A stretch of DNA of 64,000 nt from Mycogone perniciosa (lineage: Eukaryota; Ascomycota; Sordariomycetes; Hypocreales; Hypocreaceae), in the NCBI GenBank assembly GCA_025331125.1, contig JAOALB010000166.1:48696-112695 (forward strand), read 5' to 3'. Positions 10,243-20,546 of this stretch are shown here, one piece after another. The notes beneath the pieces are model-generated. The model did not search any database, was not told where the DNA came from, and saw only the letters and a list, made by a program, of their open reading frames with translations. Numbering within the stretch: position 1 is the stretch's first letter; each line of letters opens with the position of its first letter. Made by a program: the position numbers and the translations under genes.

Positions 10243-11544
10243 GATTAATTGCAGTGTGGTTTATGTCTTCAAGTGAGCTGTGTGAGTTACAGATGAATCA
10301 ATCGCAAAGCATCATGAGCATTATCTAGTATGGTGTTAAAGATTTAAGGTACAATGAGGACGTTGAGACTAATATATCCGAGCATGTTAAGCTTAAGTAC
10401 CTGCAGACACGACGAATGCGGCAAAATCCGCCCTGAATGGATTTCTACTTTAGGTAAGTCAGTCTCCGAGAGCCGAATACTAGGCATAGTACGGAGTGCT
10501 CCGTATTTCCAACCAGAATACTTCGTGTGGCAGACTTCATACTCCGTACATTTAAACTACATTCAGACTAGGTCAGTCATCCATTTCTACGTCTTTGACA
10601 AGGTACCCGTTTGTGGGGATATTAATGCTTTAGTTTACTTATCAGTGATATATCGTATATTTCGCATAAAACCCAACCAATAAAATTACCTGCTTTTTTT
10701 TAACTGCTATAATGGCCTTAATTACGGAGTACAAAGCATTAAAATGGAGTTTTTATTGACATTCGGTCCGTTTTTAGGCTAATATACGTAGCAGACCTTG
10801 GCAGTGGTTGGTTACCAGGAGGCCCAGCCACGAGATAAGAATCACCACCTCTCTCCACTTCACAAACTATATTGAATATCGACTACGAGTGCTAATCACA
10901 ATTGTACTAGCGGCGTGCGCCGACCAAATGCAATGCTGACCTTTTTTTCTTCCCTTCTCTTCTTTCTCATCCGTCTGTTCGCTAAGTTTGCTTGTCAAGT
11001 CTACTCGCTGCCGCCCAGTTAGGCGTTGAGCTGATAGTATCCAACAAACTTATTCTACAAAAACATAATACTATCGTTTTCCAGATGGCAAACAAACACA
11101 CCTTCCATTTCAGATCGCTATACAGCCACCTCAACGGAGTTTGCTTGACAGACCGCAGTGTATATATCAGAGTGCTTAGTAGTGAAGGGACTGGCCTGAT
11201 GGAATGCTCTACACGGAGTACCGAGGGGCGAATCGCAAAGTATCGCAACCGCAAGCTTAGGTACTCTGTTATAAAGAAGTTAGGATGTGAGGATGACGAT
11301 ATATCCGAGGTATCGCCAACAGCGTCATTTACAAATGCTACCATGCCCCATGCAAGACAAACGCTGCCCAGTAGCACGGGACCTAGAGAAAATCACCCGG
11401 GGGTGACTCATTTCCTGCTAGCAAGCCGCCGAATTGCCTTCTAGAAACACACGGCCATGTTCACCGGCTCTTCGGCTTCATATTGCCTTGACAAGGCCAC
11501 AGCGTCTCCACGACGGGCGCAGATCCCGCAATTTGCTGCGCCGC
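10243..11544. other. Gene-poor spacer with TACGGAGTA repeats
   Basis: Promoter side of the monooxygenase gene, then about 1.3 kb in which I find no confident gene. A plus-strand frame of about 150 codons runs to 11,444 but begins without an ATG and shows no domain, so I do not call it. Base composition drifts toward A+T near 10,600-10,760 and recovers after that. Confidence 0.5.
10490..10731. repeat. Second cluster of TACGGAGTA-type palindromic repeats
   Basis: At 10,490-10,505 the arms TACGGAG and CTCCGTA face each other across a TG loop. TACTCCGTA lies at 10,540-10,548 and TACGGAGTA at 10,723-10,731; one more partial copy (ACGGAGTA) is at 11,213-11,220. All lie in non-coding DNA. Confidence 0.6.
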
Positions 11545-12066
11545 CTATAGCCCCTGCAGCTTATCACCTGGCATAAATGCTAGGATGCCGGAGCTACAGG
11601 CCGCCATGCACACCAGGGATGCATCGCGGGCTGTGAATGGGTCTGTCCTTGAACTACTGCAGGTATTGGCTGACATGCCTGCCCATGTGCCCGTGGTAGT
11701 GCAGGCCACGTCAGTGCCGAGGAGCAGCTCAGTGGCCAAGTCGGTGGCCAGCTTCCGCATGCTGGTGTATGTCGCCTCTCGCTCTTTTTTGTCTTCACTG
11801 TCGCTGTTATCGTCCTCGTATACAGCAAAGCCGGTGGTATGCAGCTGCTGTGTGTCCTTCCGTGCATTGGCCCGCCTGCAACACTGCCACAGCAGGGACA
11901 GGGTGGTGATGCAAAAAGAAAAACGGGATTCCGTAATATCGGGGGTGTTCATCGGCCTAATTTCAGGGCGTGGAGAGGGATAGCTCTGATACCAACTCGT
12001 TGATCTCGTCCAGCCTGCTTTCCTTCGACCGCATATCCGGCATTCTGGCACCTCAGAGGATGGCAT
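11545..12066 (-). CDS. Uncertain open frame, 173 residues, no recognised family
   Basis: Runs from an ATG at 12,066 to a stop at 11,545. The start region contains a CxxC-like segment (ECRICGRRKAGW). The frame also holds an acidic patch (EDDNSDSEDKKE) and several Cys-rich stretches. I do not recognise it. Within it, at about 11,982-11,995 on the minus strand, is TTGGTATCAGAGC, the word widely used as the initiator-tRNA primer-binding site of LTR retrotransposons. The stretch may therefore be the 5' part of a non-RIPed retroelement rather than a host gene. Codon use is not diagnostic. Confidence 0.25.
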   Translation of the reverse strand: MPSSEVPECRICGRRKAGWTRSTSWYQSYPSPRPEIRPMNTPDITESRFSFCITTLSLLWQCCRRANARKDTQQLHTTGFAVYEDDNSDSEDKKEREATYTSMRKLATDLATELLLGTDVACTTTGTWAGMSANTCSSSRTDPFTARDASLVCMAACSSGILAFMPGDKLQGL

Positions 12067-12089
12067 GTGCTCACGCTTCCACCACCGTA

Positions 12090-12284
12090 TTATCTGGGAT
12101 ACTGTAATAATCCCATCCAGCGTTCCTGTCGTTCCTTATGGTACCATTCGTTGTTTGTATCCTGAAAAGCCAGACGGGCTTCCAATTCAATGAGCGCCTC
12201 GTACTTCATAACTTGCGCTTCGACGTACTCGTGCTCTCGGTCAAGACTAAGGAATTCCTCTAGAAATCTGACAGCCTCGGATCC
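12090..12284 (-). CDS. Exon-like open frame of 64 residues, possibly a gene remnant
   Basis: On the minus strand, a stop-bounded frame reads a plausible helical, charged peptide (for example FLEEFLSLDREHEYVEAQVM) ending in LLQYPR and a stop. It has no ATG at its start and is directly preceded in frame by TAA; an AG acceptor (ttaag) lies exactly at its beginning and a GTAAGT donor with a GCTAAC element lies further upstream, so it could be a last exon. No domain is recognised. It sits 24 bp upstream of the 173-residue frame on the same strand but in a different frame. Confidence 0.3.
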   Translation of the reverse strand, partial: GSEAVRFLEEFLSLDREHEYVEAQVMKYEALIELEARLAFQDTNNEWYHKERQERWMGLLQYPR

Positions 12285-12459
12285 TTAATCATACCGCTTC
12301 GAAGTTGCCAACCTGTTAGCTTATCTAGACTGCTTCGTATTTATATTTCCGCGGACTTACTTAGTGTTGAATGTTTATCACCACGAACAGTTTATGTGCA
12401 AGGCCTCCTGAAATCACTGAATTAACAACGACCATCTTGCCCCTTTGACTGACTCCAGC

Positions 12460-12573
12460 ATGGAACTCGTAGATCTAGTATTCGAAACTGATTTCGAGCT
12501 GCCAGACGAGGGACCTCAGCTTGGTGATGATGATGATGATGTACTATTAACGTCCTATGGCAAAGGCCATTAA
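12460..12573 (+). CDS. Short acidic open frame at the edge of the A+T-rich tract
   Basis: 37 codons from ATG 12,460: an acidic N-terminal-like peptide (MELVDLVFETDFELPDEG) followed by five Asp codons (GAT repeat, about 12,523-12,540) and a stop. It ends precisely where base composition collapses to the RIP-mutated tract, so it may be the surviving 5' end of a gene or element whose remainder was mutated or displaced. No family recognised. Confidence 0.25.
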   Translation: MELVDLVFETDFELPDEGPQLGDDDDDVLLTSYGKGH

Positions 12574-12946
12574 TCCCAGTAGGGCAAAAGGACGTGCTAT
12601 ACTAGGTTTAACTATAGTATTACTAATAAATATATAAGCTCCCTTATATAGTATTTTATCGCTTTAGCAGGTGTAGTCCTTTAGCTTTATTTTTATTAGC
12701 GGGTTAAAGAGATACGCAAATCTTGTAAAGATAGGGTTATAATAGTTAAGTAAGTATAATAAGGTAAAAGTGTATTAAAACTTTAACTTAAAGGAGAAAG
12801 GGGAAGAGAATAGGCTTAAGCTTCCAAATACACGCATACAGTTTCCAACTATACATATACATTTAAGCCTAATCAGGCTCAAGTCACTCGCTGTCTATTT
12901 TTAGCTGTAAAGATATATGTAAGTTATTTTTTTAAGTTTAAGGTAT
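12574..12946. other. A+T-rich DNA between the boundary and the first solo LTR
   Basis: Nothing codable is visible. The stretch is A+T-rich with short TAA/TTA runs and is the target into which the first solo LTR inserted (target duplication ATAAA). Confidence 0.6.
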
Positions 12947-12951
12947 ATAAA

Positions 12952-13359
12952 TGTCACGACCCGACTATGTCGAAGACCAGGTCACGGGGACACGGGAGAA
13001 TATCGGTTGCACCAACCAATCATCGGGAAGTGATCACCGCGCTAAAGGTGATCACTCAAACGCTCACTACACCAAGACGTGTGATCACTTACTCGATTAC
13101 TGCACTATCGCAGTGATTGCAGCAACGCTTACTGGAACCTCAGTGATCACATATAGATTTCCTTTGTATATATATGACTGGCTTATTACTCATTTAGTAT
13201 AGTTACTTAAACAGTTGTTAATAATTGTATTTACTAGAACCACCTGTTCTACAGAATCGTGACTATATTACCCTGCTTAATATTCATCCTTGACCTCTCT
13301 GTTAATATAGACCCTGCGAACCTCGGTTTAACTGTTGAGAATCAACCCGGATCGTTACA
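12952..13359 (+). repeat. Solo LTR, family S copy 1 (408 bp, TSD ATAAA)
   Basis: Begins TGTCACGACCCGAC and ends GATCGTTACA. It is flanked on both sides by the 5-bp direct repeat ATAAA (12,947-12,951 and 13,360-13,364), the hallmark of LTR-element integration followed by LTR-LTR recombination. Base composition is nearly normal, unlike its surroundings, so it arrived late or escaped RIP. The 5' part carries four copies of the palindrome GTGATCAC (13,030, 13,048, 13,081, 13,143). The 3' part from the TATATATA box (about 13,168) is shared with copy 2 at 24,152-24,528. Orientation is taken from TG to CA with the TATA box toward the 3' end. Confidence 0.9.
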
Positions 13360-13364
13360 ATAAA

Positions 13365-14310
13365 GGTTTACTTAGCCTTTTACTGAAAACTATAATAATA
13401 ATAAAGATATAGTTATATATTATTTATAACTGTAGTAGTTATAGTTAACTATATAGAAATATTATAGTTTAAGGATTTATTATTAAATACAATAATAATA
13501 AAGAAAAGGTAGTTGGTTTTTTATATTAAGGCTAAGTATATATTATTATTATATTATATACTTATACTTTATAGGTATTAAAGTATTTATAATATACTTT
13601 TCTTTAAGCTATATAACTTTAATAACTATTAATATTATATTTTATAATATTAAAGCTAATATTAATTTATACCTTTTATATTATATTAAATATATTTAAT
13701 AATAATAGGACACCTTTATAAATAAAGGAGTTTAGTATAAAAGTTATAAAAATTAATTTATTATAAATAAAAATATATATATTGATATTATTTTAATAAC
13801 TTTAATAATACTATAACTTTAATATTATAAATTAACTATTATTTAAAGTAATAGCTAGATATAATAATATATAATAAAATAAAACAGTAAAAATAAATAC
13901 CTTTTTTCCCTTTTTTTCCTTTATCTTTTATATAGTCCTTTAAAGGAGTTATTAAGGAAATATTTAAGAAATTTATTTCCTAGAGATTTCCTAGGAAAGC
14001 TTACAGAAATATCTATATAATTATTACTTTTTTATTTACCTGCTATTTCTTAATTATAGCGCTAACTATATTAATATTATATATTAAATACTGCCTTCAA
14101 AAAGGTTATTTATTACCTTTAATAATGTTTTCCTTTATTATATACTTATATATAATTGTATTATAAAATATAAAAGAAAGTAAAGAAAATTACTTTATTT
14201 TATAAATATTATTTTTACGTTAATTATAAAGGAAATAATAAAGTAATATTAAAGTAATATTTTTACTTTTACTTTTTAGTTTTTACCCTCTTTTTCTTTT
14301 TATTTAAGTC
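13365..14310. other. Heavily RIPed DNA without recognisable element
   Basis: Almost pure A+T with long TTATAA/TAATAT runs. I cannot identify any coding domain, terminal repeat or RNA gene. A slightly less degraded patch is 13,890-14,080. Confidence 0.6.
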
Positions 14311-14890
14311 TGTTAAAATTATAAGGTTATACTGAACCTTATTTATATATAGCTTCTAGGAAGCTGTATATAACACAGCAATAAGGAAACAACTAAGAGT
14401 CTAATTAAACTAACAATAAATAAACAATTAAATTGTAAATAATCTAATAGCTAGAAGCTATAAAATATCTAGTGTATATACAGCCAGTATAGAAGTAATT
14501 ATATAAATAATAGCTTTATCTTTTACAATAGTCCTCCAATTAAATAATAGGAATATAGTAGCAGAATTAGGCTTATAGCATTATTCCTATTTTCTGTAAA
14601 ATTTATTAATATAGGAAATCATCTAAATCGACTTACAGGTATATAAACAGGAAACGAGTTTAGTTAAATTTTTTATAATAGCTATTATACCTATTATATT
14701 AATTCTAGGGTAATAGGGTAGCTGGTCCTAGCTTAATTGTTATTATTAAAGATAATAGAAATTTCCTGACTTACACTAAAGTTCCTCTGGGAACTTAGTC
14801 CTAGCGTTAGGCCTAATTCTGGGTCTAGCCAGAATAGGAAGGTTATCTATTTACATTAAAATCCTTGCTTTTTAGTCCTCCTTTTTAATA
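14311..14890 (-). repeat. 580-bp LTR of copia family A, reverse orientation
   Basis: On the plus strand it begins TGTTAAAATTATAAGG and ends CTCCTTTTTAATA; read on the minus strand this is the LTR that elsewhere begins TGTTAAAAA and ends TTTTAACA. It aligns along its full length with the family A LTRs at 20,327-26,938 (split), 27,276-27,854 and 49,595-50,174. No matching 5-bp flanks are visible (AAGTC on the left, ATAAT on the right), and neither flank looks like the family's primer-binding or polypurine site, so this is probably a solo LTR whose target duplication was lost to mutation or rearrangement. Confidence 0.8.
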
Positions 14891-17800
14891 ATAATAAATA
14901 AACAGGAGGAATAATAACAGTTAGGACAACTATAGTATTTCTTAAAGGGGGGAGTTAATATATATATTAGTATATATTAAGGTTACCATATAGGATTACT
15001 ATATAAAACCTTTATTATATATATTATTATATACTGCTATTTTAGTTTAGATTCCTTTATTTAGCAGTTAACTTAATAAAATTATACTTTTTTACATTTA
15101 CTTTAATCCTATTATAGATAAATATACAATAATTTAAAAAGAATAAAGGAAATAAAAGGGAAATAACTATAAAATGAAAGTAAAAAAGACTTTAAACAAA
15201 ATTAAAAAAAAGTATAATATTTAATAATATTAAAAAATAATTAAGAGTTGACTTTAATAAATTAAATAATAAAAGATAAATTAATAATATATTATTATCA
15301 TATTAATTACTTAAAACTATATAAATAAAGAATATGTAAAATATAATATATTAATTAATTTAAATTCTCTTTAAACTATTATTTATAAAATAACCTATAA
15401 ACTTTAATATTTATATAATAATTTCAAGTTATAGTCTTTAAAAGTATATATTAATTTAAAATTTTCAAATTTTAATAAAATTTCTTTAAGCTTTTATTTA
15501 AGAATCTTTTAATATTTAATAAAAAAAGTTAGATTTAAGCGTTTAAACTTTATCAAAAACAGGATAAATTATTTAATATAATTAAAAGTATAATATAAAG
15601 GTTAATATTTTATAAAAAGGTTGTAGAAATAACTTTAAAATATTTTAATAATATACTATTAATTTAAAATTAAATTGAAAGTATAAGTAAATTAATAAAA
15701 AACATATATAATTATTATAGTATTTAAGATACTTATTAAATATAAGTTATATAAATAATTTAAGTTTATTTCTATATAAATTAAATGCTTTTATACTTTA
15801 TAACCTAAACCTTTATAAATATAAAAATTAGCTGTAAAGTATTTATTATAAATAATTAAAATAATTATTTAATTTATTTATATAATATATTTAAAAAGTT
15901 TTACTTTTAAAAAAAGTAATATAAAAAGAATTTATTAAAAGTAATTAATATAATTATAATAGTAATAATTATATTAAAAACAATTATTAATAGTAAAGTA
16001 ATTAAAAAAGACCTTAAATTTATAAATTAGTTTTTAAAATTTATTATAGGATTTAGATTAATATAAAAGTTTTAAAATAATATAAAGTTTAAAGTAAAAT
16101 AATAAGCCTTTAATTTATAATTAATTAAAGTGTTCTTTATTAATATTTAAGAAAGAAAAATATAAATAAACAATATTATTAAATAACTTTTTAAAATATT
16201 AAGACTTTAATTAAATATAAATAGCTATAAAAATTAAAACTTTTAAATATAATTTATAATAAGATTAATATATAAAATATAATTAAATATATTTTAATCT
16301 TTATAGTTAATTTATTTATTATAAAAGATAATTCAAAATATAATAATATTATTATTTATATAAAATTATTATATATATATAATACTAAAGAGTATATACC
16401 CTGGTATATAATATATTTAAAGGGGTATATACTATTATGAAGGATAGGCAGTATAGGGTCCCTTATATAATACTAGCCCTTCACTTAACTATATTAACCT
16501 AGCTGTATATAAGTTAATTAAGCGGTAAGTTTAAGTTTTATAATACTTTATTACCTATATTATACCTACCTAGCTTAACCCTTTATTATAATTTTTAAAC
16601 TTCTTTATATATTATTTAGGCCAATATAGTAATAATATAGTAGTTTACTATAGCCAATATATTAGTAAATATAGGGAGAAATATTAGCGACTTTATAATT
16701 AATATATACCTACCTAGCAATTTAACTGCAGGCGCTACTAATACCATAAATAATATTATATAAAATAAAATATAGGATAACCCTATATAAGATAATATAT
16801 AAAAGAAATATACTTATATTAATAAATAGATCTATTAACTAAAGCTACTCTTTTAACCTTGAAGAAAAAAAGCTAGCCTTTAAGCGCCAGTTAAATAATA
16901 TCTCTTTAACCTATAAATTATAATCAAGATACTGCTAAAGCTTAAATATTTTATTAAATAGCAGTTAAAGAAAATTTTATATTAAAAATATTACCTAGCT
17001 CTACTTTAAAGGCAACCTTTGCGCTTAAAATAAATAGTTTAGTAACTTAAAATAAACCTTTAATAAAGTATAATAAATCTTTTAAAAGGATTTAAAGTAT
17101 ATTTTACTTGCCTTTAATAATATAAATATTAAATATAGGTTTAAGTAATAGTATTAGTTTAATAAATATTTACCTATTTAATAAAAGGAAATTAAAAATA
17201 ATTAATTAAGCTATATAAAATAAAGTAAAATAATATTTAAAGATTTTAAAAACTAAAAAGTTTTATTTATTATTTATTTTTGAAATATAATAAAATTATA
17301 TTTAAAAAAAAGCTAAACCTTTAAACCTCTTTTTATAAATATCTTTAAAGGTTTAACTATAATTTAGTTATAGGTTATAAATATAATAATACTGTAATAT
17401 ATTTAAGTAGTATATTAATACTTTAAAATATAAACCTTTAATATTATTTCTACTATAATAGTATTAAGCCTTTAATACTTATATACCTATATTTAATTAA
17501 TTATAAAAAAGTGTAAGGACAAAATTAATTATTATAGTAAATAACTTTACTATAATTAAATAAATAAATATTAAAGTTAAAACTGACTTTTATATATTTA
17601 TTATAATCTAAAGGTAAATATATATTAAAACCTATCTAAACTTTAATAACTATATTAAAGTTAATTTTATTAATATAGCCTTTACTTAAATATATTAACT
17701 CTACTAAATACCTATAAAAATACTTAACTTTAAAGCTATAAGGAAATTTATATTTCTTTAATATAATATATAAAAGGTTTTAATATAGCTTATTTACTTT

Positions 17801-18284
17801 TAAAGTATTACCTAATAATTTATATATACTTATATTAATATTAACTATAACCTATACCTTTAAAGTAACTTTATATTACTAAATATATTAATATTAATAA
17901 AATGCTATATTTATATTAACTTAATTAACTAATATTTATCATTTAAGTATTAATAAATAGATTAAAAGATTTAACTGCTATATAAACTCTAGGCAGTATA
18001 TATAAGCTTAATTTAAATATTTATAGTTACTAGATTAAATAAATACCTTTAATTATTAAACAAAGATAAAATAATAAATAAAAGATTTACTATTAATATC
18101 TTTATAGAATGTTATTCCGTTTTAAAAATATTTAATTTAGCTTATATTAATATATTACTGCAATATAAAGCTATAGACTATTTAATTAATCTTTTATTAA
18201 AGACTTAGCCTTTATATAGCAGCATTTACTTACTTTCCTTAAATAAATTTAAAAACCTTTATATTTACCTTAAATAAAACCTAG
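14891..18284 (+). pseudogene. Element H: RIPed gypsy-type retrotransposon remnant, 3' part displaced
   Basis: Polypurine-like runs (AAAGGGGGGAG at about 14,944-14,954; AAAGGGG at about 16,424) and broken coding traces mark this region as one or more LTR-element corpses. The clearest piece is the start of a Ty3/gypsy reverse transcriptase at about 18,176-18,280, where DYLINLLLKT, one stop, then PLYSSIYLLSLNKF corresponds to the usual Asp-His-x-Ile...Pro-x-Pro-Tyr...Leu-Ser entry block. Coding traces at 16,860-17,270 are gag-like. The RT is cut off at 18,284 where the LTR of element B copy i begins; its continuation is not found in the window. Confidence 0.6.
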
Positions 18285-18285
18285 T

Positions 18286-18675
18286 TTATTAAAGGGGAAT
18301 TAGCGCTCTAAATATATATATACACTAATAATAACCGGAATAAAGCGCAGGAACTGCGCTTTTAATAGAACTATAAAGCTGTAATTAAGTAATATAGGGA
18401 CTAAAAGATACTGCGAATTATTTAATTATAATGTCTGCAATCGAAAGTAACTAATGCTTGCCTCTTTATGCCTTAATAGCTATAAAATTACAGGTAAAGG
18501 TAATATATTAAAAGAGAATGCAGGTTAGTTTATATTAAACTAGGTCTATCTGTTTATCTTTATAGTTTTATGCCTCTTTAATTTAATAGTTGCTTAAATA
18601 AGTAATTAACTTTGTTTAAGTAGGCTAGTAAAAAGGACTATAAGTGTATTAGGTATATTAAGTACCTTTAATAAA
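18286..18675 (-). repeat. Element B copy i, 3' LTR (about 390 bp)
   Basis: Read on the minus strand it starts TTTTATTAAAGGTA and ends CCCCTTTAATAAA, aligning throughout with the two LTRs of B copy ii (29,821-30,210 and 48,173-48,555). A GGGAGGG polypurine tract adjoins it at about 18,677-18,690 (minus strand), as expected next to a 3' LTR. A shared landmark is the GCGCAG...CTGCGC inverted repeat near 18,345-18,362. Confidence 0.8.
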
Positions 18676-20546
18676 ACCCTCCCTATAAGCATTCGCGAAT
18701 AAAAAAAGTAAATCTTAATAAAACGCTTATCCAGCTAAACCTCTTAATATTAATATTATAATTCCTTAAAGTAAACGTTAATAATATAAAGAAATAATAG
18801 AATAAGTATATTATAAAGAAAGGAAAATTAAAAATAAAATTACTACTATATATACTATTAATATCTTTATATTTAATCTATATTCAATTATTCTCCTTAT
18901 ATTAAAACCGCTATAATTAAATAGTTTTATCCTAGTAATTTATATTTATTACTAAGTATTTTAAACTGCTATTTATTAATTTTATATTAATTATCCTGTT
19001 ATTTAAGTAAGTGTATAGATTTGCTTTTAAATATTATTTTAAGCCGATTTATTTATTAATCCTGGCGGGGTTACGCTGCAGTATATATTTAAAGCTGTAA
19101 TTCTTTAAACTTCAAGATATTAAGGTATCCTTTTTCCTATTACTATTATAAAAGCTATTATTATAGTTTATCCTCTTTTACCTAGTTTTATAAAGCTCTT
19201 TTTATCTTTTTTTATTGCCTTTTAATTAAGTTTTATAATTACTTTTAAAACTCTTTTTTTCTTTAAGTTTTAGTTATTTTTTAATTTATTAAAGGAACTG
19301 TTATTTTCTTTAAAAAAAATCAAATCCTCTTTTAAACTCTCTATATCCTTTAATAGTGCTGGCGTAGTCAGTAAAGGTTTTATAGGTTATAGCATTACTG
19401 AGAAATATATAGATTTACTCCTAGTTATTGGTTTTGCTATTGCCTTTAATATAGACGCCGCTTGGGTAGCTGGGCTAGCAGTGTTATCTTGTTTCTTTAC
19501 TACTGGCATAGTCTGTAAGGCTGGGGAGAATTTAGGATCCAGCTTTCTATATTCCGTGAAATCCCAGGAAAGTGCTATTTCCCTGTTTTTTAGGATCTAT
19601 ATTAGGATTGCGGTTTCTTATATTATTAGTTTCCCTTTTACTGTTTTTTAGGATTGCGGCTAGTTAGTCTAGTATAAGCTTTAACCTAGTCTTAATAAAT
19701 AAGAATTTTAAAGTAATATAGTTAGCGAAGGGAGCGTTAAAGTTTAGGTTATCCTTTACTTTATTTTTTATTTTTTATTTTTAATAAAGACTTTTAGTAG
19801 GGATAGAATTATTAAATAGCGCGTTATTTATCAAGTGGATTTTTATACTTTTCTTTTTATATATAATATTAGTTTTGATTTTTTCGCGTTTTTATACTCT
19901 CTTTTAAAATCTTCTCTTTTAATCCTCTATTTCCTTAAACTTTTATATTATCTTTTTTATTACTTTTATTCAATCTTTTAAATTATTAGCTAATACTAGT
20001 TAAATTAAGTCCTCTTTAATTTACTTTAATAATTAATATAAAACCTCCTCTTTAAAGGTAAGCTAAGGTATTTCTAAACTTTCTTTTATTTTATTAACTT
20101 TATACTTAATTATAAAGTTAATATTTATTATAGCTTTAAATTATATAATACCTTTATTTTATATTTTTAATAAATAACTTTTATAATTAAGGTAATAATT
20201 TAAATATTTCTTATTTTATATTTTATATATAAATCCTTATTTTTTAGTATATAATTAAATATTAACTGTATAGTTTAAATAAATAGTATTTTAAAAATAA
20301 AAGGCATTAAGACTTTATTTAATATATATTAAAAAGGAGGGCTAAAAAGCAAGGATTTTAGTATATTTAAGTAACCTTCCTATTTTAGCTAGACCCAGAA
20401 TTAGGCCCAACGCTAGGACTAAACTCTAAAGGAACTTTAATATAAATTAGGAAATTTCTATTATCTTTAACAATAACAATTAAGCTAAGACCAGCTACCC
20501 CGCCTACCCTAGACTTAATACAATAGGCATAATAGCTATTATAAAA

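Noticed and set aside
10992..11444. Plus-strand open frame of about 150 codons
   Set aside because: Begins without an ATG, shows no domain or convincing codon pattern, and overlaps an equally long frame on the other strand.
1..12573. Secondary-metabolite gene cluster suggested by the FAD monooxygenase and amine oxidase
   Set aside because: No polyketide synthase, NRPS, terpene cyclase, P450, transporter or cluster regulator is present; the other genes are NAD synthesis, Golgi glycosylation and a TPR protein.
12951..13202. 83-codon frame in the first solo LTR
   Set aside because: Lies wholly within the LTR with TSDs; LTRs do not normally encode protein and the second copy does not preserve the frame.
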